The notes under the pieces: generated by a model
The model's database searches: none
The model's input: the letters and a program-made list of their open reading frames with translations, nothing else
What the model was told of the DNA's origin: nothing
DNA from: Scalesia atractyloides
Lineage: Eukaryota; Streptophyta; Magnoliopsida; Asterales; Asteraceae
Reading direction: 5' to 3'
Length of the DNA stretch: 64,000 nucleotides
NCBI GenBank assembly: GCA_947069175.1
Contig: CAMTDV010000017.1
Span: forward strand, 46,943,137-47,007,136
In this document: positions 47,875 through 60,983 of the stretch, piece by piece
How the letters are laid out: each line of letters starts with the position of its first letter
Numbering within the stretch: the first letter of the stretch is position 1
Made by a program: the position numbers and the translations under genes

Positions 47875-50800
47875 TGTGACATTTGTACCTCTACTACCAT
47901 CATACAATTCCGAATGATTTCGAATCCAATGAAATCTTGCATTTCATTCCCGGAAATTGTATAATTACATGTGACATTCACACATTAAAGTCCATGTAGA
48001 ATATCGACTCCTCAAAGCTTATCTGGAAGTTGTACGTAAACTATAACGTAAATGTAATCAGTTTAACATGACATACACTCCGGAACAATGACATAAGCTA
48101 AACATACCCTAAATACTCTTTACATAACTTAGAAATAAGTTTTGAAGGGTTCGGTATAGCAAAAACATACTTGTTCAAACTCAGGGACTATTTCGGCCAA
48201 ACTACGAAACTGTGCCCATTCTCGTACTTTGAATACGAACCATGTTTAGACATTCAAAAATTTTTGTAGTCAATAAAATCTTGTATTTTATTGATAAGAA
48301 TGCACAAAAATATCAATCGTTGCGAAATTTCGGTCATTTTCGCGTTCGTAAAAGCGTTCGTCGTAATTAAGCAAAAAACACAACCGTACAACCAAAGAAC
48401 CGACATCCATGACATTTTTGAGCATATTTCAAGTTACATATGCTTTAACTTCCTCATATAGCTTGAAAATGAGGTTAACGAGTGTTAGAAGTGCCAAAAC
48501 GCGACAAAACAAGTTCAGGGGCCATTTCTGCCATTTTTCAAACTTCTGTCCCCAGAAGGTGGATGTGGACCGTGTCCATACATGGATGAGGTCCGTATCC
48601 AGGTGCCAGATAGAAGAAAATGTGCAGCAACTTGGCAGCTTCTTATGCAAAGCCTTGGAGCCCTAGTTCAAGAAAATTGTCATCTTCTACCCTGCATTTG
48701 ACAAGTGTTAACACCTTCCCAAGATCATTACACCTCATTGGACACTTGTGATCTTGTGAACCTTTAAACACTATAAATAGCCATGAATTCGTTCATTCCA
48801 ACTTGCTCATTTCCTTCGTCTTCTCCCATCTGCTCTAAATTGGAGTTTGCTTCCCTTTGGAGGCCTCCTACTTCTTGCCTTCCTAGAACACAAGTAAGTG
48901 TTCTTCCCTAGTCTTGTTCATTATTTTGGCTATTTTGAGCCAAAAGTCAAATAGTTTGACTTTCGGTTCTGACCAAAATTGGTCAAGTCAAAGTTTAATT
49001 GAACTTTGCAACGCGATCGTAATCACGAAGGTTATGATCCATAGCGATCACGCCTACTGATTACCACGTTTACTAGTCGAAGTGACGAGTCAAAGTTTCG
49101 GTCAAAAATGCGCATTATGTGCATTTTAAGACGGAACTATTTTCGGGTATCAAAACACTAAGTTTTGATGCCAAATCAGTTTTATAACTGAGTTAGACAT
49201 GTTTCGTCACTTCTAGTTTAGTGTTTATTTAGGGTCGTAAGTCGAGCGGTTTTGACCATCGCTTTGACTTTCGAATCCGACCCGTTTGGTCAATCTTAGG
49301 ATCCGACCAAACACGTATTTGTGACCATAGTTGTATAGGGAATAACCTACTGAGGTTATACTTTATGGTTACGTCGTTTGGTTAGCGTTCTGATAAGTCG
49401 TTAGTTATGTCCTTAACAATTACCAAAACACCCTTTTTACGCATAAATCAATTTTAAGCATATGTGATCAAAGTTTTGACATATAAAGTGATGTTACTAC
49501 ATTATTAAATACGTTTTAGCATATAAGACTTATCATAGGACATATCTAACCATCCGAACGCATATTTACGCAAATGACACGTTCAAGTATCATAAACTAC
49601 CTTAACGGGTCATAACAGGTCAATAGCACTTAGGATCCATTCCAAATCAGAATGTCAAGCTTATTAAACCATATCATATGAGTTCCAACACTCGATTGGT
49701 TTGTAAGACTTCATTCTACCCGATCTCCCGTTTAATGTCCCGACTTATTTACATGTTATCCGACTCATTAGGACACACTTAATTCCTTGATCTTTGGGCT
49801 TTGTTCACACATTCTTACAAAGCTTATACGCAATCCCAAGTGAGTACATAGTTTCCCCTATTTTATGTTTTCTAAATGTTTTGGGGTGATTCATATGTGC
49901 TAAACTGTTTTCAAGTTTTCATAACAAAGTCGATGGTTTATATAACAATACAATTTCAATAATGTGAACGAACATGTTGGTGCGTTATCCATGACACGAA
50001 TGACATTCGTTAACTTTGGCCGAAGCCGACCAGTAGTATGTTATGGTACCATATGACTGACAATCTCATTACTAGGCTATTCACTGGAATTTGGTGGGTA
50101 CTTTGGGAAGCGACAGAAACTGTTTCTGATTAACAAATCATTCGTTAATTTGTTAATCTTGTTAAAGAGATCTTTTAGGGTCTATTAAAGATACCCTTAG
50201 GGTATAGTCCACACAGGTTTGAATGTATTCATTAAAGAACGACCAAAGGTTTTCACAATTAAATCACGGACGATTAACTGATGACACGGACGATTGGATA
50301 TGACAAGGACAAATGGTTTTGGACAATGACACACAATGATTTTCACTTAAAGATATAAACCATACAAATTCTTTCTTTTAAGTTGACTTATCATTCGGTT
50401 TTATAAAAGAAAAGCTTTTGGTCAAGATTCATGGTTACAAGGTTTCTTTCACTTATGTCAACTTGTTAAGTTGATTATATATATTGCAAAATTAAATACT
50501 TTTGTTTTCAAGGTTTATACTCGTTGACTCTTGAAGTTGGACGAGGTTTTGCAATATAAATATAAAGCCATCAATTTGACACACAAAAAATCTATGTTAC
50601 TCACATGCATTTTTTTGCTGACGTGCCTATTTTCACATATGTTTCAGGTTTACTTATGTGATGATTGTCGTCGCATGCTACACATAGGATCTATTCGGGC
50701 CCTAGTGACTTTAAAACTTGAAATAAAAATTGATTGTATTTATTTCCGTTATTTCAAGACATTGTAATTCGATAAGTCAATAAAACAAAACTTTAAGTAC

Positions 50801-50880
50801 CATGTGTTGTGAAACAATTTGTAACGTGACTCCCCAAGTGTTTTCGCCGCGTGTTGTTATACGCGATTTGGGGTGTCACA
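47875..50880 (+). repeat. 3' LTR of element C
   Basis: 3,006 bp, uninterrupted counterpart of the 5' LTR. TATA box at 48771-48780, donor-like GTAAGTG near 48893, and hairpin-family units at about 50160-50210. Confidence 0.92.
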
Positions 50881-51135
50881 ATACGGAACACGTACGTGCA
50901 TCCAAAAAATTTTGTAACCTTTAAAATCTTGTATTTTAATGATTGGAATACAAAAATATCATTTGTTACGCAATTACGGTCGTTTACGCGTTAATTAAAG
51001 CATTCGTCGTAATTAAGCGAAAAACACAACCGTACAACCGAACGAACCAACATCTGTGACATTTCCGGGTATATTTCAAGTTCCCTAACTATCGTCCTTA
51101 CGAATCTTAAAAATTAGGTTAATGGGTGTTAGAAA
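50881..51135 (+). repeat. Old LTR D, continuation
   Basis: Aligns with element C LTR sequence right after the point where the left part stops ('catccaaaaaattttgtaacctttaaaatcttg', 'cgaaaaacacaaccgtacaaccgaacgaacc', 'ggttaatgggtgttagaa'). Element B interrupts it at 51136, so the rest of D is expected beyond element B, outside the window. Confidence 0.8.
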
Positions 51136-51554
51136 TGTTAGTACATAATGTCTATGTCTTAGTCTTGGATCGAGTCTGTTTGTTTTGGGCTAAATTATGT
51201 CAAAATAGAAGGTTATTTATGTAAATAGTTAACAAGTTCGCTTGAAATTGTAATGTTGAACAAGTTCGGCCGAACTTGTTCTATACAAGTTGGCCTGAAC
51301 TTGTGTCTTCCCCAGCGAACTTGTTACACCATAAATAGGTGCCTTGATGTTTTCACTTGTAACTTCTGCAACTTTGTCACTTGTACGGCGAAGCTCTGCC
51401 CAATCAGGATTTGACATGTACTGAACATTTATGATCAATAAACAATGATTAAACAGTAATCTTGCATATTTGATTAATATGTCATATAAATTCCGCATAT
51501 ACGAACGTTAGATACCAATTTAGGTTCCTATGCTAGTAATGGAGCAATCCAACA
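51136..51554 (+). repeat. 5' LTR of element B
   Basis: 419 bp, TGTTAGTACATAATG...GCAATCCAACA. Shares the start, 'cttggatcgagtctgtttg' and the PBS-proximal end with element A LTRs but is clearly diverged. U3 has palindromes at 51233, 51261 and 51286 and a half site near 51314, then CCATAAATAGG (51329-51339). 'caataaac' at about 51437 is a poly(A)-type signal. Confidence 0.9.
51233..51339 (+). promoter_or_regulatory. LTR promoter of element B: palindromes plus TATA box
   Basis: Three palindrome units and a half site lead directly into ATAAATA. The middle one (51261-51278) is CAAGTTCGGCCGAACTTG, a perfect 18-bp palindrome. Confidence 0.72.
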
Positions 51555-51556
51555 AG

Positions 51557-51569
51557 TGGTATCAGAGCC
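51557..51569 (+). promoter_or_regulatory. Primer binding site of element B (tRNA-iMet type)
   Basis: TGGTATCAGAGCC, two bases after the LTR end, same spacing as in element A. Confidence 0.92.
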
Positions 51570-51807
51570 TGGATACCTGAATTGGTGCAATCATTGCAAG
51601 ATCTACTCTTATTCTACCTCTTTCTACCATTTTTTCTTCATTTTTCAAAGAAAACAATGAATCCACAGATAAAAGTTGCTAATTTTTTAATATGTCATGT
51701 AAAATACACTTGTGGTAAACCCCTGAGAGTTTGGACATCAAATTCAAATGAATTGATATCAAAAAGTTCAAAAAACCATGATTTGCAAACTTGGTCGAAC
51801 GTGAGAT

Positions 51808-52127
51808 CAAGTTCGCCCGGACTTGATTAAAATTTCATTGATTTTAATCAAGCTCGCCCGAACTTGACTGATATTTCAAGAGTTTTTCATACAAGTCCGC
51901 TCGAACTTAATTCATTTTCTTCAAATTCTTATCAAGTTCGCGCGAACTTGATTAAAGTTTGTTGAAAAATTAGTATAAGTTCACCCGAACTTAATAAATT
52001 ACTTGAAAATCAACATAAGTTCGCCCGAACTTATTCAGGGAAAAATTTTCAAAATTTAAACAAAGTTCACCCGAACTTGTGTAAAAACAAATCTGATTTT
52101 TCTAAAATGCAAGTTCGCCTGAACTTG
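51808..52127 (+). repeat. Leader palindrome array of element B (eight units)
   Basis: Units start at 51808, 51849, 51892, 51933, 51976, 52016, 52062 and 52110; intervals 41, 43, 41, 43, 40, 46 and 48. A further degenerate unit may lie at 51786. Two units have matched end changes (TAAGTTC...GAACTTA), which keeps them palindromic. Confidence 0.92.
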
Positions 52128-52195
52128 TCAGTGTACTGATCGTTTTTCGAAGTTTGTGAACGTGTGTTTTCAGAAAAATTCATCAGTTTTTCAAG

Positions 52196-55100
52196 ATGGA
52201 AGATCATCACAGTGCATTCATGACTGCTACAGCTTCAAATGCTCAAATGGTGAATTAAGTAAACATCGATAACGAAATGGCAGATCCGTGAAACCGCCAA
52301 AACTCATGTGTATAGATGAGTACGAAGGTTGGAAAGAAACGTTCTCTAACTGGGTGCAAGCTACGTATTTCCACAGTTAGGTTGCAGTTCAGGCTGGCTA
52401 CATATGGCCCAGAGATGAGAATGAGAATGTTATCGACATCAGCAAGTTCTCTACTATACAAAAGGATGCTTACGTCGCCGAGAAGAGAATGATAAGTTTT
52501 ATCCAACAATCGGTGAAAGAAGATATATTGGTGCTGTTACCGGAATATAATACTGCACAGGAATTATGGACATCCTTACAGAACAAGTACCAGGAAGTGC
52601 AGGAATGGTCAAAAGCAAGAAAGCACTGATCATGAAAGAATTCGATATATTCACGATGATTAAAGGCGAACGATAAAACAGATGATCGAAAGGTTTTGTC
52701 ATCTAAAAGTGATAATGAGGAGACACGGGCTTGAGAAAAAAGAAGAAGAATACATTGATGAACTGTCTGACGCTTTGCCTGAAGGAGATTGGACGACATA
52801 TCTCATGGCTCTTAAAGAAAGTCCGAGCTGACAGTTCTTTAAACTATCCACGTTCATTAATAAACTGGAGGGTCATGAGATGGAGTTGTTAAAGATCCAA
52901 ATCAAAAAATGCAAACGTGACTAAGGATGTAAAGCTATATTACAAGTCAGGAGCTCAAGATAATATCACAAGCCCGAAGATCCAAAACGCTTTTAGCGCG
53001 AATCTGAATTCCTCGAATCATTCGCCACAAAGTCAAGCTCAATCATATCCAAAATATGATCAGAGTTCTCAGGGTTCATCATTTTCAAGTACAGGATCAT
53101 ATTCTTCATATCAGAATCAGACAAATCAGAATAATCAATCAAATTCTGATTCAAATATGTTTAAATGCAACATTGCTGTCAATTTAAACAACGATGTTTC
53201 TGAACAAGTTGCCAAACAACACATGGTACTCTTGCCACAGTGTTGGAATCATATGAAAGTTTGGTGGCTGGAAAAACTGGTAATCCAGAGAGACCGCCGA
53301 AGACTATGATCAAGTTGATGAAGAAGAACTTGAACTGATGGACACCAAGTGGTCCTTAGCATCGATCATTCGGAGGGTTACTAAGTTTGTTGCTTTTACT
53401 GGCAGAGACATTGGGAATTCAAGCAACAAATTCGGGTTCGACAAAACAAAGGTTACCTGCTTTAGATGCCGATAGAAAGGGCACTTCAAAATAGAATGCA
53501 AGAATCCTGAAGCAACTGGTAATCAAAGTCCATTTGGAGGTGGCAGTGAATACTACAAGAAGTCACTACAATAGAAGCCTTTCCCAAATAAGACTCAAGT
53601 CGAAATCCAAGAGAAACCAACCAATAACACAGAAAAGGCAATGGTCACTTCAAATGAAGATGACGGTTTTGACTGGAATTCATATATTGCCAAAAAGACC
53701 GGTGTTGCTCTTATGGCCGAGATAGTGGAAGAAACATCTACTGAGGATGCAGCCATGGAAAGTGCATTACTAGAAGAGTACATGCAACAAGCTAAGGAGG
53801 TGGAAATTTATCAGCATATGTATGCATAATATCCTTTCTCCTAACATGTCTACTAGTTTTGCAGGTTGTTTTGGCGATACTACATCTTCAGAGCATGTTG
53901 CTGAGAAAAAACCTGTGGTTGAGGAGGTTATCAACGTAACCAAAGAAATGAATGAAGAAAACCTCACAGAGATCTCCAATAAAGCTACGATGGCAAATCT
54001 AACAAAGGTATGTCCAGAGGTAAAGGTTGTAGAAAAGGAAGTGGTTAAAGTACAAGTCGTTGAGGTTGAGAAACCATGTACGAAATGTGCTGAACCGTGT
54101 ATTCAATGTGCTGAAAAGTCTCAGATCATAACCAAAATCAATGTGCATAATAATTTAAATATGATTATCGCACAATGAAGGAGGCATATGACAAAATGAA
54201 AGATGATTACAACTGGTTGGATAATAACAATATTGAACAAGATGATACTATCAGAATGTTAAAAGCTACTTTAATGGAAAAACAAAAAGCTATTAACGTT
54301 TATATAAATAACATTGCTGAAGTAAAACAAGAGCTTCAAGACGTGAAAATCGAAACCGAAAGGGTTCGACAGCTTTTGAAAAGTTATACCACTAATGCCT
54401 ACGTCATTGATCACATTCTTCCAACTATTCAGTCGGAAGAAAATGTTCAGAAAGCCAAAGGTAAGAAACGTGGAGACTATAGCAATGTTCCACCACCCTT
54501 ATGTGAAAAGTACTGTCGCAAAAAAGGCTGAGGAGATGGAAAATGCGCTCAACATTGAACTTTTAACCGAAAGAAAAATGAGCTGCCTGAGAACATTGAT
54601 ATAACCTACACGAGTGATGGTGGCGAAGCAGTGGTTAAAAATGTTGTTGAAAATGTTCTGAATGATTCTGATGATGGCAGCTTTGAAAGCGCCAATTCGA
54701 GTTCGAACAATTCTGATTCACAATCTGAAGATGACGATATATCATCGAAAGATAGCCTAAGTGATGATCCTAATTTTGTCATGTACAAAGTTAAGGATTC
54801 TAATAGACTATACTTCGACGATAGCTTTCTGATTCGGAATGTGAAGGAAGATCAGCTTGATAAATTCTTCAAACTTGTTGAAGTTTCATCAGAAGATTTG
54901 GAAATCAATGAAAAGAAATTTTACTCTAAACCTAAAAGAAATAATTACCGAAGGAATGGTGGTGATTTTCCTGAACATAGGAGAGCTGGGTTGGGTTTGG
55001 ATGTAGAAGAAGAACCGAATAAGAAGAAGTCACCATTGCGCGAATATAAAGATAAAAACATGAAATTCGTATATGGGACGAGCACGGTTCACGAGGAAAA

Positions 55101-55725
55101 TTAGATTGGGAGCCAATCAAACGATGAGTTAAAAAGGCAAAAGAACTTCGAGATAAGGCCAAAGGCACAAGTGGTGTAAAACCCACTAGTGGACACTCTC
55201 ATGATGATCGGACTTGCTTCAAATGCAATGAAGTTGGTAACATTGCATGCAAGTGTCCGAAATCAAAGCCGGTCTATCCTCGAAGGAAAACAAGTTCAGA
55301 TGTTGAAAAACGTAAGCAACCAGAGTTTGTTAAACCTGTCACGCTTCTGAAAAGAAATGATTCTAAACTTGAAGTTAAACCTAAAACTAAATTTGAAAAC
55401 TCAACTTTCGAGAAAGGTGAAACTTCCAAGACAAATGAATCAAGGTTTTACATAAAAAAGGCAAACATTAAATCACAATCCTGGATTGCTAAAAAGAAAT
55501 CATCAACATCTGAAGTTATCAAGTGTGAGCTAGTTAAGACTGGTAACAACAAAGAGTCTAAATCTGAGATTAAAACCGAAGCTGTCAAACCTTCAAAAGA
55601 TAAATGAAAGTTGAATTTGAAAATGGTAACAACAGTGACATCTCAGATGGAGATTTTGAGGATGAATATGAAGCTTTTTATCCTAAACCCAAGACCAAGA
55701 AGGCTAGGGTCGCGCTTTTTAACTG
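52196..55725 (+). pseudogene. Element B gag (broken)
   Basis: Starts ATG at 52196 (MEDHHSAFMTATASNAQMVN), then a stop. Parts in order: UBN2-like capsid (52270-52830), Gln/Ser/Asn-rich linker (52970-53160), first zinc knuckle CFRC...KGHFKIEC with an in-frame TAG inside it (53455-53503), acidic linkers, coiled coil (54175-54531), Arg-Gly segment (54930-55020), and a second knuckle CFKCNEVGNIACKC (55217-55258), where the metal-binding His is Asn. At least six frame changes. Collinear with element A gag, so the domain order is reliable. Confidence 0.85.
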
Positions 55726-55736
55726 AATTTTAATAT

Positions 55737-58700
55737 GTGCAGGGGCTCCAGAGATCCATTCTATCAAAGTGGATTCTGGATAGTGGAGCGTCAGGGCACA
55801 TGACAGGGATGAAAGCTCTTCTCTTTGACATCAAAGCTATAAACGATGGATATGTTGGCTTTGCCGGTAATCAAGGAGGGAGGATCGTCGTAGAAGGAAA
55901 ACTCTCAAATGGAGTAGTATCGTTTGATCGTGTGAATTACATTGCTGAGCTAGAGAACAATATTCTAAGCATCTCGCAAATTTGTGATAAACAGTTCACA
56001 GTTCATTTCAATGATAAAGAGTGCATGATTCTAAAGCCGGGTTTCAAAATTCCGGATGATTGGATTCTCATGCGTGCTCCGCGCGAAAACGATCTCTATG
56101 TATTAGATATGGGAACTGCTACACATCATCGAAATCGTCTCAATGTTTTGTCAATAAAGCCACTAAGAAGGATTCTATTCTATGGCATAGGAAAATGGGG
56201 CACATTCATTTAAGAAAAATGAATTTTCTGGTTCATAACGATTTAGTCGAGGGGGTGATCTTCGAAGTTTCCATATGACCGATCATTGTCTTGAATGTAA
56301 AAAGGGGAAATAGAAGAAGAAATCACATCCTAAAAAGATTATGAATTCTATAAAGTTGCTGCTTGAACGTCTTCATATGGATCTTTTTGGTTCGGTGAAC
56401 GTCCGAAGTATTTCTGGGGATCTATACTACTTGGTCGTCACAGATGATTATTCTCGATATTCATGGGTTTTCTTTCAAGAGTCAAAGGATGAAACGTTCG
56501 ATAATCTGGTGATTCTCTTCAAGAAGCTCGAAAATCTATATCATCTGCCTGTCAGACGTATTCGCAGTGACAACGGCACGGAATTCAAGAACAACAAAAT
56601 GAAAGAGTTTTGCAACACCAAAGGGATTCTGCACGAATTCAGTGCACCTTATACTCCACAACAAAATGGTGTAGCTGAGAGGAAGAAAAAACATTGATCG
56701 AAACAGCAAGAACCGTGCTTGCAGACTTGAAACTTCCTGTTAGCTTCTGGAGGCAGTTGCAGCGGCGACACTTTAAACAGGGTCTTAACTGTCAAACCGA
56801 CTAAAAAGACATGTTTTGAAATGATTAACCAAAGGAAACCAAATTTGAAATATCTAGAGCCATTTGGTGCACCATGTACAGTGATTGATCAAGATGGTAA
56901 GTTTGGTGCTAAATCGCTTGAAGGTTTCTTTGTTGGTTACGCTAGTCCGCTAAGGAGAGTTTATGTTCCTGCTTTGAGAAAAGCGATTGAAGCACAACAT
57001 GTTGATTGCTTTCGGTACACAACTCCTATTCAGAGGAAAGGCGATGCGTGGTTGTTTATTTACCAAGATTTGTGGAAGTCATTCGACTTGCCAGAAGAAC
57101 TGTCTGATGAAGAACTTGTAGCTCTTTATTATCTCCAACAATCGGCAAGCCAAGAACAGATTCTAAGGCCAATTGTGGTTAATCAACCCACGTTAGTACT
57201 TCGTCTTCTGGTGTAGGTCCGAGTAATAGTGGTGTTCAGATTGAACAAGTTTTTGAAACAAAACCTACTACAACTCCAGCAAATGTTTCCACTGAACCAG
57301 GAAATGCAACTACAGAGCCCAATAATTCTGAGAATCAGAGTTCCGACTCTGATGTAGCTCCGACTTTCGATGATGATGAAGAATCCTCTTCCGATGAAGA
57401 ATCCGAGCAGATAACCAACATGTTAAATCAATCTGTTGGCCCGAGCAATCAAAATGAAGCTACATCTAGTGCTCCTGAAGTTGATTTGAATGTTGATCTA
57501 AATATCTCAAATCAGAACAGTACGGTTGATGTTCCTAGCAAGGAGATGCCACGATCTTATTCTTATCATCCTTCAACAAATATTATTGGTGAATTACAGA
57601 CTTGTGTGCGAATGAGAAATCAAATTAACAAAGCGTTAAGTTGTTTCTATATCCGAGTTGCTCCTACTCAAGACTATTGCTACTATTCATGTTTCATATC
57701 TCAAATAGAGCCGAAGACTGTGAATGAAGCTCTAGGTGATGAGAACTGGGTGATAGCGATGCAAGAGGAATTGTTACAGTTTGAGAAACTGGGAGTTTGG
57801 AGGCTTGTAGACTTACCACCGAAGCAGAAAGCTATAGACACGAAGTGGGTCTTCAAGTGTAAAAGAGATGATCGAGGAGTGATTGTTAGAAACAAAGCTC
57901 GGTTGGTTGTCAAAGGTTTCCACCAGCAAGAAGGAACTGACTATTCGGAAGTCTATGCACCGGTTGCACGTTTAGAGTCAATCCGCATTTTCCTTGCATT
58001 CGCAGCTTGGAAAGGTTTTAAGGTGTACTAGTTAGATGTGAAATCCGCATTTCTCTATGGTAAGCTACGCGAAAAAGTGTACGTCGGCCAACCACCAGGG
58101 TTCGTCGATCCGCTGAACCAGAACAAAGCTTATCTCCTAGACAAAGCCTTATACGGATTACACCAAGCCCCGAGAGCTTGGTACGAGACGTTATCTCAAC
58201 ATCTCGTTGGAAACGGCTTTACTAGAGGCACAGTGGATAGTACATTGTTTACCAAGGAAGTCGGAAATCATCTAATCATTGTACAAATCTATGTGGATGA
58301 TATCATCTTTGGTTCTACGGATGATAGTCTTTGCAAAGAGTTCGAAAATATAATGAAGAAGAAATTCGAGATGTCTTCTATGGGTGAAATGAAATTCTTC
58401 ATCAGATTACAGGTGGATCAGTTACCAGACGGCATATTCATACATCAAACCAAATTGTTCACGATATTCTGAAGAAGTTTGAAATGGATAGCTCGAAGCC
58501 GCTTTCGACTCCGTTGGCACTGAATTATGGGATTTGCATTGACAAAACAGGAACCAAAGTGGATGATACACTCTATCGGTCGATGATAGGATCTCTGATG
58601 TATCTGACGACATCTCGCCTAGATATCATGTTTCCTACCTGCCTTTGCGTGAGATATCAGTCCAGTCCTCGAGTGTCACACATGCAGATAGTCAAAAGAA

Positions 58701-59278
58701 TATTTCGTTACTTGAAGGGATGTCCAAGCACCGGCTTGTGGTATCCAAAGAATGATAACTTTGATTTGACAGGATACGCTGATTCGGACTTCGGGGTGAA
58801 AAGTTGAATTCTAAATCTACAACGGCCGGTTGCCAGTTCTTTGCAACACACTTAGTAACGTGGCAATGCAAGAAACAAACCACGGTCTCTCTTTTTACCT
58901 GTGATGCATAATACAATTCTGCTTCCAGCTGTTGTTCTCAAATCCTTTGGATTCAACAACAGATGAGGGACTATGGATTGAATTTCTTGATACGCCTTTT
59001 ATGTAGATAATAAGGCAGCAATCGACATCACTAAAAATCTTGTTCATCACTCTCGAACTAAACACATAGAAATTCGTTATCACTTCATTCTTGACTGCTA
59101 CGAAAAGAAGTTGGTACGAATAGAAAAAATCCACACCGAAGAAAAAAAAGCTGATTTTTATACCAAAGCTTTTCCTTTAACAAGATTTAAATATCTAATG
59201 AGGCTTAACGGTATTAAAAATTTGTTGACAGGTGCGGAAGCAGAGGCTGAATACGGATCGGACGACGAGTTCACGTGA
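55737..59278 (+). pseudogene. Element B pol: protease, integrase, RT, RNase H (broken)
   Basis: Protease DSGASGHMTG (55777-55806). GAG-pre-integrase with frameshift near 56190. Integrase core open at 56341-56697 with all three acidic residues (HMDLFG, RSDNGTEF, QQNGVAERK). RVT_2 from about 57720 (WVFKCKRDDRGVIVRNKARL), with a TAG at 58029-58031 just before LDVKSAFLYG; YVDDIIFGST at 58289; frameshift near 58465. RNase H YADSDFG (58775-58795), then heavy decay: the CEAEY motif is lost. Stop TGA at 59276-59278. The damage differs from element A, so the two copies died independently. Confidence 0.9.
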
Positions 59279-60687
59279 TCCATATTGGTTTGTATATCTT
59301 TTAGATTAGTATTTCTTAAAAACTAAAATACAAAAATATGTTTTCGATTTTAGGGGGAGAAATATTTGAGAAAATACAAAAACATATGTAAAATTCAAAA
59401 AGTACAAAAACATTGAAAAAGACAAAAGGAATTAAGTGTCACAAAGGAAATGATAGTACATCAGTGGAGTATCACAATATGCTAAAGAATTTTGAAGTTT
59501 AAAAAGTGATAAACAAGTCTTAATGTGGATGTGTCGATAGGCTTTACACGTTCACTAAATTGTTTCTGAGATATAAACTAAATTTTACAACTGCTTAATC
59601 TTGTGGATTAACATCTCTCGGATATATGGACTTAGTACTCCGAAATTTTGTTTGAGAGATTGCCTGATTCTGAGATACGAGGTTTTTATAGATAGTTGAT
59701 ATCTGGGGTATTATACAAGTTCTTCAGATTTTGCGGAAGCAATAGCCTAGAACTTCTATAATGCTTTTGCTAAAAACCCCTAAGCTGCATGCAAAGCTGA
59801 AAAGAATCGAAAGATCTAATCATTTGCAATGCTTAAAAGATTCCTTAAGTGGAACACACCTATAAGTCGAGCCTTCGTCTCTTTTTCGATACGGTGGTAT
59901 TAACCTGAGCTCTCAAGGCTTCGCATTAACCCAGATACAGATATCAATTACGCAATATTCACCTGTAAGATGAAATCTAGGGTATCTTGATACGAGAGTA
60001 TAATCTGAGGTGGGAACCATAGTTAAGTCAAGTTTCATAATTCATACCTAACATATCTTGGAACAATTGAGAAATGTGTCGAAGTTTAAGTGGACAAACA
60101 TATCGACACTCTGGGTAAACGAGTTTAAAACTTAGAGTCATCAAAAGGTCAACGGTTCTGGTGATATGTCTCAATCAACTGATATGATCCTTAGACACGA
60201 ATTCATAAAAATATGTCTGTAAATATGTTTCTACACAGTTTACTTTGTTTTGTACATAGTTTATCTGCTTTACAGATTAAAACCAAAAAGATTTTCAGTG
60301 TGTTTTAGCATAAACTTACACAAGTACAAAAATATTTTTTTTCTACATTGTTTTCAGCAAGCCAATGTTGGAGAACGGTTCTTCGAAGTCTAGTAAGGTA
60401 ATAAACTGGTGGAAATCAAATTGACAACGGGCTGGGAGCTAATCTGTAAAATCTGATAAGCCAAAACTATTAAAAGTTCATTAATTTGAAACTTGATTTT
60501 AAGAAAAATCAACAGTTTGTTCATAACGGGTCGAATCGGGGTCATTAACTTGGACTCGGCAGACAAACCGGTTAACCAAGGTGATTAGCTTGGACTTGGT
60601 CAACTGAGTGGATTGTTAAAATTGGTAAAATCTCAAAAGTTCAGGGTCTAAATTGAAAATTTTGAAAAATTTTGGTTTGAAATTGAT
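59279..60687 (+). other. Element B noncoding spacer with internal PPT-like tract
   Basis: About 1.4 kb, no gene. GATTTTAGGGGGAGAAA at 59346-59362 follows pol by 70 bases. The unoccupied target site of element E lies at about 59535-59551. The rest aligns in order with 16578-17673 of element A. Confidence 0.75.
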
Positions 60688-60850
60688 CAAGTTCGCACGG
60701 ACTTGTAATCAAGTTCGACCGAACTTGTATATGCTCATAAATGTCATCAGATGACAAGTTCGCCTGGACTTGTTATCTAATTTTAACTGATTGGATCAAC
60801 AAGTTCGCCCGAAGAGTATATATAAACCAGAAGTTCGACCGAACTTCATT
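60688..60850 (+). promoter_or_regulatory. Probable internal promoter of the extra gene in element B
   Basis: Palindrome units at 60688, 60710, 60755 and 60800, then GAGTATATATAAACC (60814-60828), a strong TATA box, with another unit directly after it (60830-60847). Mirrors the LTR promoter and the corresponding region of element A. Confidence 0.62.
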
Positions 60851-60974
60851 ACTTGTCTTCTTCACACAGAGCGAACTTATTAGGTGATTTTGAGCGATTT
60901 GTGAAATTGACATTTATACATCGAATTGCTGCCCGAATTGAAAGTGATTAGTGGTGATTTACACACTACTCATC

Positions 60975-60983
60975 ATGGCAATG
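60975..60983 (+). CDS. Probable first exon (Met-Ala-Met) of the element B extra gene
   Basis: ATG GCA ATG followed by donor GTGAGA. Nine bases, phase 0, as in element A. Located about 150 bp after the TATA box. Confidence 0.5.

Larger units (their letters stand above)
38620..50880 (+). mobile_element. Element C: gag-only (TR-GAG-like) gypsy element
   Basis: LTRs 38620-43474 (3,008 bp after removing a nested solo LTR) and 47875-50880 (3,006 bp), both TGTGACATTT...GTGTYACA. Target duplications ATATG (38615-38619) and ATACG (50881-50885) match at 4 of 5 bases. A tRNA-iMet-like PBS and a PPT are present. The 4.4-kb interior encodes a Ty3-type gag with zinc knuckles but no protease, RT, RNase H or integrase; it is replaced by noncoding DNA with two tandem arrays. 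Such gag-only LTR elements have been called TR-GAG; mobilisation would need a related autonomous element. Confidence 0.88.
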
